Positions 16,070-25,079 of a stretch of DNA of 64,000 nt are shown piece by piece. Numbering within the stretch: position 1 is the first letter of the stretch; the number at the start of each line of letters is the position of its first letter. The notes beneath the pieces were generated by a model that was not told the DNA's origin, ran no database searches, and worked only from the letters and a program-made list of their open reading frames with translations. Made by a program: the position numbers and the translations under genes. Source of the DNA: Dyadobacter sp. CY326 (GTDB taxonomy: Bacteria; Bacteroidota; Bacteroidia; Cytophagales; Spirosomataceae); the NCBI RefSeq assembly GCF_021390515.1, contig NZ_JAJUXI010000010.1, positions 216,229 to 280,228 of the forward strand, written 5' to 3'.

Positions 16070-18625
16070 ATGCTTACCGAGGCTTCCGTGAATCTTTTAC
16101 AATCCTATCAAAGCGGGCTCAGCTCTTACGACGAAGTGCTGGATTTGAATGGGAAAATAAAGCCGTATTGGAAAGCGCTTTTTTCGAATTTGGAAAAACT
16201 GGGGCTCGACGAAATGAAAAGCCGCAACCAGGAAGTGATCAGCAAACTCCGTGAAAATGGGGTTACTTACAATGTTTACGGAACGCCAGACGGCTTAAAC
16301 CGTCCCTGGCAACTCGATCCGATTCCTTTTCTGATTGAACAAAAAGAATGGAAAGGCATAGCAAAAGGCTTACAGCAGCGCGCAATCCTGCTCGATTTGG
16401 TCTTAAAAGATCTTTACGGGCCAAGAAATCTGGTTAAGGACGGGATCATTCCCGCAGAACTGGTTTTTGATAACACCGGATTTTTTCGTCCATGCATGGA
16501 CATTAAGCTTCCTGCCAATAAACAACTCACCATGTTCGCCGCCGACATGTCGCGCGGGCCTGACGGGCAAATGTGGATTGTAGACAACCGGACACAGGCG
16601 CCCTCGGGATCGGGTTATACATTGGAAAACCGTGTGGTGATGAGTAAGCTCCTTCCCGAACTTGCTGAGGGAATGTATGTTAGCAAATTGTCGCCGTATT
16701 TCAACAGTCTGCAAAACACCGTTTTAAAAATATCGGATAAAAGCAAAGAAGCCCCCAACATTGTCTATCTGACGCCCGGGCCAAATAACGAAGCATACTT
16801 TGAACACGCATATCTGGCTTCCTATCTTGGTTACACGCTTGCCCAGGGCGACGACCTGCTTGTGCGCAATGGTTGCGTATGGCTGAAATCCATTGACGGT
16901 CTCCAGAAAGTTGACGTGATCATTCGCCGCATTGACGATGACTGGTGCGATCCATTGGAATTGCGTGAAGATTCTCGGTTAGGCGTTCCGGGATTGTTGC
17001 AGGCGATTCGGCTGGGGAATGTGCAGGTGCTGAACCCGCCGGGAACAAGTGTTCTGGAAAACCATGCTTTTCATGCCTTTATGGGCAACATTAGCAATTA
17101 TTTTTTGGGTGAAAAGCTGCTGATGCCTTCCGTTGCAACCTGGTGGTGCGGGCATGTGAAGGAATTGAGATATGTTCTGGATCACATGGACGAGCTTATC
17201 ATTAAAAAGGCAAACCGAAAAACGCGGTTTAAATCCATTTATGGCAGGCTGCTGAGCTCTTCTGAAAAAGAAGAGCTGAAACAAATGATCATGCACCGGC
17301 CGCACGAGTTCATTGCGCAGCAGGAAGTGAGCTTGTCAACGACACCGTCCTTTGTAAATGGCAACATTGAGCCGCGTTATGCAGCTTTGCGTGCTTTCAT
17401 GGTTGCCGACGAAAACGGTTATCACGTGATGCAAGGCGGGTTAACGAGAAGTTCTGCGGTCAAGGATCGGTTTGTTATTTCAAATCAGAATGGCGGCTTA
17501 TCGAAAGACACCTGGATTGTGTCTGATAAAACGGAGGAAATTCAGGAAAAGATTGTGTTAACATCGCCGATTTCGGTGAATAAGCACGTTTCGTTGCCGA
17601 GCCGCAGTGCTGAAAATCTCTTCTGGATCGGTCGTTATTGCGAGCGGACGATGGCGGTGATCAAGTTTATGAACATTACGATCAATGTCCTTAACCTCGA
17701 CAGAAACTTTGGAGGCTCGGCTAAGCAGGAGCACATTAAGATCTTGCTGCAATCGCTCACGCATCTTTCGTCAACTTATCCCGGCTTTTTAGACGAGGAA
17801 GATCCTTTGTCAGATCCTTATCATGAGATTATTGACCTGATTTCCAATACAAGTCGACCCGGAACGATCGCAACAAATATCGGCTCGTTTCTGAATGCAG
17901 TAGGAGCGGTGAGGAACCAGTGGGACCAGGAAATCTGGCGCATTGTCGATCTCATTGACAATGGTTATCACGAGATCCGCAATGCCTCGTCTATGCATAA
18001 CAACAACATTCAAAAGACGCTGGACGGGCTTTTTAATAACATGTTTACATTTTTGGGTGTGATCGCCGAAAGCATGCCGCGGGACAACAGTTTCTTATTA
18101 CTTGAAACGGGAAAACTGATAGAACGAATTTTGTCAAGGGTAAGCGTTATCCAGTCCAATTTTGGTGTAAAAAATGCGCCGGGTGTTGAAAATGAATTGA
18201 TAGAGGCGACTTTGATCAATCATCACTTACTGGTGAATTATCGTCAGATATATAAGTCGCATTTGAGCGTGGAAGCAATGCTGGATATGGTTTTATTGGA
18301 AAAAACATTGCCTTACTCGCTCGTTTATATGCTCGATGAACTTAAAAGTAACATTGGCAGATTGCCGGTTACGACCAGAGGCGAAAGGCTTAACGAAGCG
18401 CAGAAATATATTTTAAAAGCATCAACATTGATCAAGCTTGCCAATGTGCAGGATTTGAGCAAATGCAATGCGTCATCTGAAAGAGCAGAATTATTCGACC
18501 TGCTTTCAGAAATCTCAAAGCTGATCAGTTCAGTTTCCGTAAACCTGACCAACATGTATTTCAGCCACACGCTGATGCAACATTCCTTTTACGAACCTGT
18601 GGATTACGACACCGATGAAGTATAA
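16070..18625 (+). CDS. Circularly permuted ATP-grasp / alpha-E domain fusion protein
   Basis: An 851-residue protein. Residues about 60-490 are a circularly permuted ATP-grasp domain (COG2308 type): YGTPDGLNRPWQLDPIP, DLYGP, and DMSRGPDGQMWIVDNR near residue 159, with NPPGTSVLENHAF later. Residues about 509-830 are an alpha-E (DUF403, COG2307) helical domain opening with LPSRSAENLFWIGRYCER. These two are usually separate neighbouring genes; here they are one polypeptide. ATP-grasp enzymes activate carboxylates for ligation to amines. The end overlaps the next gene by 11 bp, which suggests coupled translation and stoichiometric production. The reaction product is unknown. Confidence 0.88.
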   Translation: MLTEASVNLLQSYQSGLSSYDEVLDLNGKIKPYWKALFSNLEKLGLDEMKSRNQEVISKLRENGVTYNVYGTPDGLNRPWQLDPIPFLIEQKEWKGIAKGLQQRAILLDLVLKDLYGPRNLVKDGIIPAELVFDNTGFFRPCMDIKLPANKQLTMFAADMSRGPDGQMWIVDNRTQAPSGSGYTLENRVVMSKLLPELAEGMYVSKLSPYFNSLQNTVLKISDKSKEAPNIVYLTPGPNNEAYFEHAYLASYLGYTLAQGDDLLVRNGCVWLKSIDGLQKVDVIIRRIDDDWCDPLELREDSRLGVPGLLQAIRLGNVQVLNPPGTSVLENHAFHAFMGNISNYFLGEKLLMPSVATWWCGHVKELRYVLDHMDELIIKKANRKTRFKSIYGRLLSSSEKEELKQMIMHRPHEFIAQQEVSLSTTPSFVNGNIEPRYAALRAFMVADENGYHVMQGGLTRSSAVKDRFVISNQNGGLSKDTWIVSDKTEEIQEKIVLTSPISVNKHVSLPSRSAENLFWIGRYCERTMAVIKFMNITINVLNLDRNFGGSAKQEHIKILLQSLTHLSSTYPGFLDEEDPLSDPYHEIIDLISNTSRPGTIATNIGSFLNAVGAVRNQWDQEIWRIVDLIDNGYHEIRNASSMHNNNIQKTLDGLFNNMFTFLGVIAESMPRDNSFLLLETGKLIERILSRVSVIQSNFGVKNAPGVENELIEATLINHHLLVNYRQIYKSHLSVEAMLDMVLLEKTLPYSLVYMLDELKSNIGRLPVTTRGERLNEAQKYILKASTLIKLANVQDLSKCNASSERAELFDLLSEISKLISSVSVNLTNMYFSHTLMQHSFYEPVDYDTDEV

Positions 18626-19490
18626 TCTGATCCACAAAACCGAATACAAATATGCGGAGGCTGTGAACAATTATCACAGTTTGCTATGTCTTGCACCGCG
18701 GTCTCTATCCAACCAGCTTTGCCGGAATTTCTCGATCAAAGTCTCTCCCGAACCGTCACAGATCATTGCGCGAACGGATTTTTACGGCAATACAACGCAT
18801 TATTTTTCGCTCCATTCACCGCATAAAACGCTCACCGTGCTCACAACAGCGACTGTTGAACGGCTTGTTGATGCGACCGGATCATTGTTTTCACCTTCGG
18901 ACATCAGCTGCCAAAATGCGCGGGAACGTTTAACAGGCGACCGGGCGCTCAAAATATCGCTGCTCGAATTCATGCTGCCAAGTCCTTCGGTTAAGTGGGA
19001 TCAGGAAATCAGAAATTATGCAGCCGATTGTTTTCAGGAAAACCTGCCGCTTTATGACTGCGTGGCAGCATTATGCCGCAAGATTTACACCGAATTTGAT
19101 TTCGTCCCGGATTTTACAACCGTGAATACGCCGATTAGGGAGGTGCTTGCAGCGAAAAAGGGCGTTTGTCAGGATTTTTCACACTTAGCCATCGCTTGCA
19201 TCCGCAGTTTTGGTTTTGCAGCAAGATATGTCAGCGGATATTTGGAAACATTGCCTCCGCCTGGGAAACGCAAGCTGCAAGGCTCAGATGCATCGCACGC
19301 GTGGATTTCAGTTTACATTCCCGACTACGGCTGGTGCGATTTTGACCCGACTAATAACATTGTTCCCGGCGAACGGCACATTGTCACCGCCTGGGGCCGC
19401 GATTACAGTGATGTGCCACCATTGAAAGGCATCATTTTCAGTTATGGAAAGCACACGCTGACAGTTGAAGTGGATGTGATTCCGGTGTGA
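18615..19490 (+). CDS. Transglutaminase family protein (second of the operon)
   Basis: A 291-residue protein with the Bact_transglu_N domain (about 1-85) and a transglutaminase-like core. The triad is complete: Cys185 in GVCQDFSH, His228 in ASHAW and Asp244 in DFDPTN. The GVCQDFSHL and DPTNN blocks are the common form of the COG1305 proteins found next to alpha-E and ATP-grasp genes. No signal peptide is seen. It may act as a peptidase or amidase that opens, or an acyltransferase that attaches, the peptide made by the ligases upstream; this is inferred from the family and operon. Confidence 0.88.
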   Translation: MKYNLIHKTEYKYAEAVNNYHSLLCLAPRSLSNQLCRNFSIKVSPEPSQIIARTDFYGNTTHYFSLHSPHKTLTVLTTATVERLVDATGSLFSPSDISCQNARERLTGDRALKISLLEFMLPSPSVKWDQEIRNYAADCFQENLPLYDCVAALCRKIYTEFDFVPDFTTVNTPIREVLAAKKGVCQDFSHLAIACIRSFGFAARYVSGYLETLPPPGKRKLQGSDASHAWISVYIPDYGWCDFDPTNNIVPGERHIVTAWGRDYSDVPPLKGIIFSYGKHTLTVEVDVIPV

Positions 19491-19663
19491 AGAATACTTC
19501 GGATAAAGAATTTGAGAATTGGCCTCCTTTCTCTAATTTTACCAGATCATTTTGAGATAAGTATACCAAACGTCTTTTAATGTAACCGATGAGCGTGAAT
19601 CCAGGACAAAGATTGGATTGGCGATGGTTTCCTTCTAAGAATTAAATAATTATAAAATTACGA

Positions 19664-20644
19664 ATGAAAGAATTAGCATTCAGAGATGCCATTCGCGACG
19701 CCATGTCGGAAGAGATGCGCCTTGACAAGAGTATTTTTCTAATGGGAGAGGAAGTTGCGGAATACAACGGAGCCTATAAAGCAAGTCAGGGAATGTTGGA
19801 CGAATTCGGTCCTGAGCGCGTAATCGACACGCCTATTGCCGAGCTTGGTTTTGCAGGGATCGCAGTAGGAGCAGCCGGAAACGGACTTCGCCCCATCGTT
19901 GAATTCATGACTTTCAACTTTTCTCTGGTTGCAATTGATCAGATCATCAACAGCGCTGCCAAAATCCTTTCCATGTCTGGCGGGCAATACGGCTGTCCAA
20001 TCGTTTTCCGCGGACCAACCGGGAACGCAGGACAATTGGGCGCACAACATTCTCAAAACTTCGAGAACTGGTTTGCCAACACGCCTGGTTTAAAAGTGGT
20101 TGTTCCTTCTAATCCATATGACGCAAAAGGGCTCCTGAAATCATCTATCCGTGACAATAATCCGGTTATTTTCATGGAATCTGAGGTGATGTATGGCGAT
20201 AAGATGCAGGTTCCGGAGGAAGAATATCTGATTCCATTGGGCAAGGCAGATGTAAAACGTCAGGGAAAAGATGTTACCATCGTTTCTTTTGGTAAAATGA
20301 TCCCGCGCGTTGTTATGCCTGCCGTTCTGCAATTGGAAAAAGAGGGCATTGATGTGGAAGTTGTGGATTTGAGAACAGTCCGTCCGATTGACTATGCGAC
20401 TGTCATTGAATCCGTTAAGAAAACCAACCGCTGCGTTGTTGTAGAAGAAGCCTGGCCATTGGCATCCATTTCAACTGAAATTACATATCACATTCAGCGT
20501 CACGCATTTGACTATATGGATGCACCGGTAATTCGCATTACAAACCGCGATGTACCGCTTCCATATGCACCCACATTGATTGAGGAGATCTTGCCAAGCT
20601 CCAAGCGCGTAATTGAAGCTGTAAAGTCGGTGCTTTACAAATAA
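19664..20644 (+). CDS. pdhB: Pyruvate dehydrogenase E1 component, beta subunit
   Basis: A 326-residue E1-beta chain of a 2-oxoacid dehydrogenase complex, most like pyruvate dehydrogenase. It has the thiamine-diphosphate pyrimidine-binding N-terminal domain (FLMGEEVAEYNGAYKASQGM, TPIAELGFAGIAVGAA) and the transketolase C-terminal domain (VVDLRTVRPID, VVEEAWP). With E1-alpha it decarboxylates pyruvate and passes the acetyl group to E2 lipoate. The alpha subunit and E2/E3 genes are not adjacent, the usual situation in Cytophagales where pdhA and pdhB are apart. Length is standard. Confidence 0.93.
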   Translation: MKELAFRDAIRDAMSEEMRLDKSIFLMGEEVAEYNGAYKASQGMLDEFGPERVIDTPIAELGFAGIAVGAAGNGLRPIVEFMTFNFSLVAIDQIINSAAKILSMSGGQYGCPIVFRGPTGNAGQLGAQHSQNFENWFANTPGLKVVVPSNPYDAKGLLKSSIRDNNPVIFMESEVMYGDKMQVPEEEYLIPLGKADVKRQGKDVTIVSFGKMIPRVVMPAVLQLEKEGIDVEVVDLRTVRPIDYATVIESVKKTNRCVVVEEAWPLASISTEITYHIQRHAFDYMDAPVIRITNRDVPLPYAPTLIEEILPSSKRVIEAVKSVLYK

Positions 20645-20659
20645 TGAACTGACAATATT

Positions 20660-20697
20660 GACAAAGCCATTTCCTTCCCCGGGTAGTGGCTTTGTTG
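20660..20697 (+). terminator. Possible terminator after pdhB
   Basis: Stem CAAAGCCA / TGGCTTTG around a loop of about 18 nt. The following sequence TTGGTT is only weakly T-rich. Confidence 0.4.
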
Positions 20698-20785
20698 GTT
20701 AAGATGCCCGATGTCACCTAAGTTAAATTTTTTCGACAGGAAGCTTGTTGTAGTTTAAATAATTCCAAAATAGGCAGATTACTAG

Positions 20786-20793
20786 TACTTTTG
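20786..20793 (+). promoter_or_regulatory. Putative -7 element for the DksA-like gene
   Basis: TACTTTTG matches TAnnTTTG exactly, 46 bp upstream of ATG 20840. A -33 TTG is not obvious. Confidence 0.45.
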
Positions 20794-20839
20794 TACTTGA
20801 AAACGCTCCTTAATATAGATTTACAAATCAATTAAGATT

Positions 20840-21223
20840 ATGCAAGAAGAACGCACAAGATATTCCGAGGAAGAACTTAGGGAATTTGAAGAGCTCATTC
20901 GTGGAAAGCTGGAAGCAACAATGAGTGAGTTAAATTATATCAAAGGAGGTTTAAGCAAGAAGAACGACAGCGGCACGGACATCACAGCCGGTTCAGCCAA
21001 ACTTGTAGAAGACGGCGCAGACGCAAGCGAGCGCGAAAACCTGAGCCAATTGGCAGCCAGATTGCAGAAATATTCCATCCAATTGGAAAATGCCCTGGTT
21101 CGCATTAAAAACGGCACTTACGGCATCTGCATCGACACCGGAAAACTAATTCCAAAAGAAAGACTAAGAATCGTCCCCCATACACAACAAACGATTGAAG
21201 CGAAGCTGAGAAGAGCGAGTTGA
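20840..21223 (+). CDS. TraR/DksA family protein without a complete zinc finger
   Basis: A 127-residue protein with the DksA layout: an N-terminal helical coiled coil (about 5-92) and the C-terminal globular block GTYGICIDTGKLIPKERL. In classical DksA four cysteines bind zinc here; this protein keeps only Cys97, with Thr100 at the second position and no Cys at the last two. DksA-type proteins bind the RNA polymerase secondary channel, often with ppGpp. Cys-poor versions are known in several phyla, so function may be kept without zinc. The gene is monocistronic, between its own promoter and a strong terminator. Confidence 0.82.
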   Translation: MQEERTRYSEEELREFEELIRGKLEATMSELNYIKGGLSKKNDSGTDITAGSAKLVEDGADASERENLSQLAARLQKYSIQLENALVRIKNGTYGICIDTGKLIPKERLRIVPHTQQTIEAKLRRAS

Positions 21224-21242
21224 AATGCAGAATTACATAATT

Positions 21243-21279
21243 AACGACAAGTGATCGAAGGATTGCTTGTCGTTTTTTT
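21243..21279. terminator. Bidirectional terminator between the DksA-like gene and sbcD
   Basis: Stem AACGACAAG / CTTGTCGTT followed by a seven-T run. It sits between convergent genes. Confidence 0.85.
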
Positions 21280-21280
21280 G

Positions 21281-22504
21281 TTACCCTTCATCCTCCGTTC
21301 CTAAAACCTCTCTAAAAACTTCCATTAATCCATCGGACGGCTCCTGCCCTTTGTTTTTTGTTTTGAAATATTCCTGAAAGAGCTTTTCCATGCTGAGCGA
21401 GAGGTCGATTTCGGTATTGGCGGTCGAGAGTTCGCTTTTTTTAATTTGTGGAATGATCTGAATGATGCCTGAATGTGCTTCGTTAAGGCGCTTCTTGTCT
21501 GTGGCTTCCAGATAATTATCGGAAACGATTGTCAGTTCGATGAGATCCTCTTTGTGCTCGGCGAGCCATTCTATCGCTTTGTCAATGTCGTTGAAGCTTT
21601 TTCTGCGCAGTTTTTTACCGTTTTTAAGTTCAATCGGCCGAAAAGAAACCAATTTGCCAGCTTCTGCTTCGATCAAAACCACATATTTCGTCTGGTTCGA
21701 CTCTGAAAAGCTGTAAGCAAGCGGGCTGCTCGAATAAACTGAGGGCGCAGGATTTTTGTCCACAACATGATAACGGTGCAAATGTCCGAGCGCAATGTAA
21801 TGCACCTTACTTGGGAAATTTTCAGTGTAAATAGCCTGCGCGCCGCCGATGTGCAGGATTGGACGCTCTTCTTCGGGCTCTTCGGGCATAGGGCCGCCTT
21901 TTTGCATGACAAACAAATGTGCCATTAAAAGGTTGAATCCTTTATCATCCAGATATTGGTCTGCCAGATCCTGCCAGTGTTTTTGCAAGTGAATGCGGAG
22001 CGCTTCTTCGGAATCTTCAACGTCCAAAAATGTCTTCAAACGCTGCTCATTGGCATAAGGCGTATGCAAAATGCGGAGTGGAAAACTTGCATTCGGGAGT
22101 TCTATTTCAATAAATCCTTTTGCCGTACGCAAGATTTCAACTTTTGCCTGCGTGCAAAATTGAGAGATTTCCGTGTTTGGAAAACCTACAAATATAATCC
22201 CGCAAACTTTCGCCAATGCATCCGGCACCTGGATCCGCTCGGGGGAATCATGGTTTCCTGCAATGGCAATGACGGCTCTGCTTCCGTTGGCAGACAAGCG
22301 GTGCAATGTGCTGTATAAGAGTTCGGTGGCTTCGGACGATGGATTGAAATTATCGAAAAGATCACCCGCTATGACAACTGCATCAACATGCTCGTTTTCC
22401 GCAATTTGACAGATTTCTTGCAGCACAAGCCGTTGCTCTTCAAGTCTGGAATAATTATCCAGCTTTTTGCCAATGTGCCAGTCAGCGGTGTGGAGGATTT
22501 TCAT
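21281..22504 (-). CDS. sbcD: Exonuclease subunit SbcD
   Basis: A 407-residue metallophosphoesterase nuclease, the Mre11-like half of SbcCD, which cuts DNA hairpins and processes double-strand ends. Calcineurin-type motifs are in order: HTADWHIGK, AGDLFDNF, AGNHDSPERI, MAHLF and ALGHLHRYH. A C-terminal capping domain follows. The ATPase partner SbcC is not next to it, although the pair is usually one operon; the gene is monocistronic here. Length and motifs are otherwise normal. Confidence 0.93.
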   Translation of the reverse strand: MKILHTADWHIGKKLDNYSRLEEQRLVLQEICQIAENEHVDAVVIAGDLFDNFNPSSEATELLYSTLHRLSANGSRAVIAIAGNHDSPERIQVPDALAKVCGIIFVGFPNTEISQFCTQAKVEILRTAKGFIEIELPNASFPLRILHTPYANEQRLKTFLDVEDSEEALRIHLQKHWQDLADQYLDDKGFNLLMAHLFVMQKGGPMPEEPEEERPILHIGGAQAIYTENFPSKVHYIALGHLHRYHVVDKNPAPSVYSSSPLAYSFSESNQTKYVVLIEAEAGKLVSFRPIELKNGKKLRRKSFNDIDKAIEWLAEHKEDLIELTIVSDNYLEATDKKRLNEAHSGIIQIIPQIKKSELSTANTEIDLSLSMEKLFQEYFKTKNKGQEPSDGLMEVFREVLGTEDEG

Positions 22505-22550
22505 TTTGTGTGATTAATTTAGCGAAAATAACACTTTCATCCGGTAAGTA

Positions 22551-23375
22551 TTGAAATATTCAGCCTCGGCAATTTTGAGTCATTTTCTTCATAAAAGCAT
22601 TTTTCTATTGGTTGGAATGCTCATGATTCATTGCCAACCGGATGCAGAAACGCAACAAAAAGCAGGCTTAGCAATCTCTTTTGACGATCATTTCATTGAC
22701 GAATGGTTTGCATTGAGGCCAATGTTTAATCAATATGGTGCCAAAGTTACTTTCTTCATCACCTGTCCGGACAGTCTTTCCGCAGACGAGGTTGCCAAAC
22801 TCAGACAACTGCAAAGCGACGGACACGAGATCGGTTTCCACGGAACAATTCACGGCAAGTCAACCGAGCTGATCATAGCCGGACCCGATGAATATAAGAA
22901 AATAGAATTAACACCAGGCATGTCCAATATGGCGAAGGCGGGTTTCAAACCCACATCTTACGCACATCCGGGCGGCAACCACAACGAGCAAGTCGACTCG
23001 GTTTTACGGGCCAATGGTTTCAAAATCCTGCGTGACGTCTCGATTTCGAAGCGTAAATTCAAGGGATTTCAAATGTATGCGCTCGCTCCTCGCTTAATGC
23101 CTTGGATTTATTACTCGTTTGATAATGAACGTATTGTTGACGCGCTGCTTATTGACGAAGATGCGGGACTGACAACTGTCGCAATGAACGAGGCATTGGC
23201 AAAAGCGACAAGTACAAACAAAGCGCTAATGCTTTTCGGCCATGAACCCTTGTATGGAAAGCCGAAAAATGGTGAATACGGCTTTTATGTGCCGTTTTTG
23301 GAAAAAATATTAAGAGAGGCAAAGCGGCAAAATTTGAAATTCTATACCATGTCCGAGCTGCCGGAAATTAACTGA
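22551..23375 (+). CDS. Polysaccharide deacetylase family lipoprotein
   Basis: A NodB-homology deacetylase of about 274 residues. The N-terminus is a lipoprotein-type signal with the lipidated Cys in MLMIHCQPD. The NodB motifs are ISFDDHF (Asp-Asp), EIGFHGTIHG (metal His pair spaced as H-x3-H) and SYAHPGGNHNE. Such enzymes remove N- or O-acetyl groups from cell-surface or imported polysaccharides. An in-frame stop at 22545 means the start must be TTG 22551, TTG 22575 or ATG 22617; the last would remove most of the signal, so a TTG start is favoured. It is divergent from sbcD across 46 bp. Confidence 0.82.
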   Translation: MKYSASAILSHFLHKSIFLLVGMLMIHCQPDAETQQKAGLAISFDDHFIDEWFALRPMFNQYGAKVTFFITCPDSLSADEVAKLRQLQSDGHEIGFHGTIHGKSTELIIAGPDEYKKIELTPGMSNMAKAGFKPTSYAHPGGNHNEQVDSVLRANGFKILRDVSISKRKFKGFQMYALAPRLMPWIYYSFDNERIVDALLIDEDAGLTTVAMNEALAKATSTNKALMLFGHEPLYGKPKNGEYGFYVPFLEKILREAKRQNLKFYTMSELPEIN

Positions 23376-23378
23376 CAT

Positions 23379-24497
23379 TTATCGCCCGAAACGCTTGTCT
23401 TTGTAGGCTAGCAATGGCTTTTCAAAATAGGAATAGGAAAGCGACGCAACAGCGACAGACCCAACAAAGGTCAAAATGTATAAGCCCAACTGATACGAAT
23501 CGCCACTCCATGCGGGAAAATATTTATTTAAAATATTGATTATCAAAACAATTACGACAACGTGGTAAATGTAAAGTCCATAGGAGATTTTTCCTAAATG
23601 GTTCATCACAGCATTATCCAGGCTTATAATTGAATTGGGATTGCAGGATACATTCAGAATAAAAAAGGCGAAGAAAACCGCATAAATTTCTAAAAAGCCG
23701 TAAAAATGAATGCCTGAAAAGAACAATGCGAGAAGCAACGTGTACACGACCACTTGCAGATCTTTCCTGAATATGATTTGCAGAATGTGCGTTTTTTGTT
23801 TGTAAACCAGCCACGCGCACAGTCCGCCCAATGCCATGGTTTGAATGCGAAATTGTCCCACAAATGTGCCGATCATTTCTTTTCGCGTCGCCTCATCAAC
23901 ATTGACATAATGCAGTCCGATGAATAAAAGTGCAGCCGTTATACCCAGAAAAAGCAATATGATCGGAATGCGTTTTTTTGGATATTTGATCAGCCAGGGC
24001 CAGAGATAATAAAATTGCTCTTCCACGCCGATTGACCAGGTTTGCGCGCACCAGTAAGGCAGGTCATAAAGGACAAAAGCAAAATTGGGCAACACCAGCA
24101 AAAGCAGCGTAAGTCGCTCTGTTGCATGCACGGAAAGCTTTTCAGCCGTTCCGGGATAATTTAAAATTTCAATGTGTGGAAATACAAAAAAGGAAAGTCC
24201 TATGATCAGAAAGTAAATGGGCCAGATCCGAAAAACCCTGCGCAGATAGAATTTCTTGGCGTCAACATCTCCAAAGCGCCCACGCTCTTCAAGCAATAAA
24301 TAAGTAATTAGAAAGCCGCTTAACACGAAAAAAAGTCCCACGCCAAGTCGGCCGGCGTGCTGAATAATGGAATGTTCGTAAAGATTTGCGATTCCCAATG
24401 CATGCTTCGCTTGTTCCAAATGGTGAAAAACGACCAAAAGGGCTGCTATGCACCGGATTCCATTGAGATTTGGGAAATATCTTTTTTGACCGATCAT
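23379..24497 (-). CDS. Membrane acyltransferase (Acyl_transf_3, OafA/YrhL-like)
   Basis: A 372-residue integral membrane O-acyltransferase with about ten predicted membrane helices. The family's N-terminal block NGIRCIAALLVVFHH (catalytic His) is visible, then the GRLGVGLFFVLSGFLITYLLL segment (shown here only as a recognisable family stretch) and the RRVFRIWPIY arginine motif. These proteins acetylate or acylate sugars of surface polysaccharides, lipid A or peptidoglycan. ATG 24497 is chosen over 24515 because it makes an ATGA overlap with the upstream kdsC-like gene, a coupled pair. The acceptor is unknown. Confidence 0.87.
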   Translation of the reverse strand: MIGQKRYFPNLNGIRCIAALLVVFHHLEQAKHALGIANLYEHSIIQHAGRLGVGLFFVLSGFLITYLLLEERGRFGDVDAKKFYLRRVFRIWPIYFLIIGLSFFVFPHIEILNYPGTAEKLSVHATERLTLLLLVLPNFAFVLYDLPYWCAQTWSIGVEEQFYYLWPWLIKYPKKRIPIILLFLGITAALLFIGLHYVNVDEATRKEMIGTFVGQFRIQTMALGGLCAWLVYKQKTHILQIIFRKDLQVVVYTLLLALFFSGIHFYGFLEIYAVFFAFFILNVSCNPNSIISLDNAVMNHLGKISYGLYIYHVVVIVLIINILNKYFPAWSGDSYQLGLYILTFVGSVAVASLSYSYFEKPLLAYKDKRFGR

Positions 24498-25015
24498 TGA
24501 AACCACGACATCCATTTGCCCTGCGCCTTCATTACTTGTTCAATCAAATCGCGCACAGCGCCGTAGCCGCCTATTTTCGGGGAAATGTAATCTGATATGG
24601 CAAGAATTTCATCCACCGAATCTGCCGGACAAGCGCTCAGAACGTTGGTGCGCATGACTTCATAATCAGGCAAATCATCGCCCATATACACAATTTCGTC
24701 CTCGGTGAGATTGGTTTCAGCAATGTATTTTTTAAAAATCGGCAGTTTCCCGTCCGGTGAAGTGCCAATAAAAATATCCGTTACACCCAGATATTCAAGG
24801 CGCTTGCGCACACCCAGCTGATTTTGCGCAGAAATAATTGCTACGCGATATCCCATTCTGACTGCCCGGTTGATCCCGTAACCATCTTTTACATTGAAAC
24901 TTCGTGGCTGCTCACCGCTTTCCAGCGCAATTACACTGCCGTCAGTCATGACGCCGTCAATGTCAAAAATGAATGTGGTTATGCGTTTTAGGCGCTCATT
25001 TACTGCTGGATCCAT
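24494..25015 (-). CDS. kdsC: KdsC-like HAD phosphatase (3-deoxy-D-manno-octulosonate 8-phosphate phosphatase)
   Basis: A 173-residue C0-type HAD phosphatase. FDIDGVMTDG (DxD nucleophile motif), ISAQ in motif II and MGDDLPDYEVM (motif IV) are all present. The size matches KdsC and related sialate/nonulosonate phosphatases that lack a cap domain and work as tetramers. KdsC makes KDO for the inner core of LPS. It overlaps the downstream acyltransferase by 4 bp and follows the DUF2520 gene by 64 bp, the usual Bacteroidetes neighbour. The assignment to KDO rather than another nonulosonate is by family only. Confidence 0.87.
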   Translation of the reverse strand: MDPAVNERLKRITTFIFDIDGVMTDGSVIALESGEQPRSFNVKDGYGINRAVRMGYRVAIISAQNQLGVRKRLEYLGVTDIFIGTSPDGKLPIFKKYIAETNLTEDEIVYMGDDLPDYEVMRTNVLSACPADSVDEILAISDYISPKIGGYGAVRDLIEQVMKAQGKWMSWFQ

Positions 25016-25079
25016 GAAAATCAGAATAATGAAGTTCGCAAATATAGCCTAACTTTTCAGGAGACAGCGCCGGTTAGCA

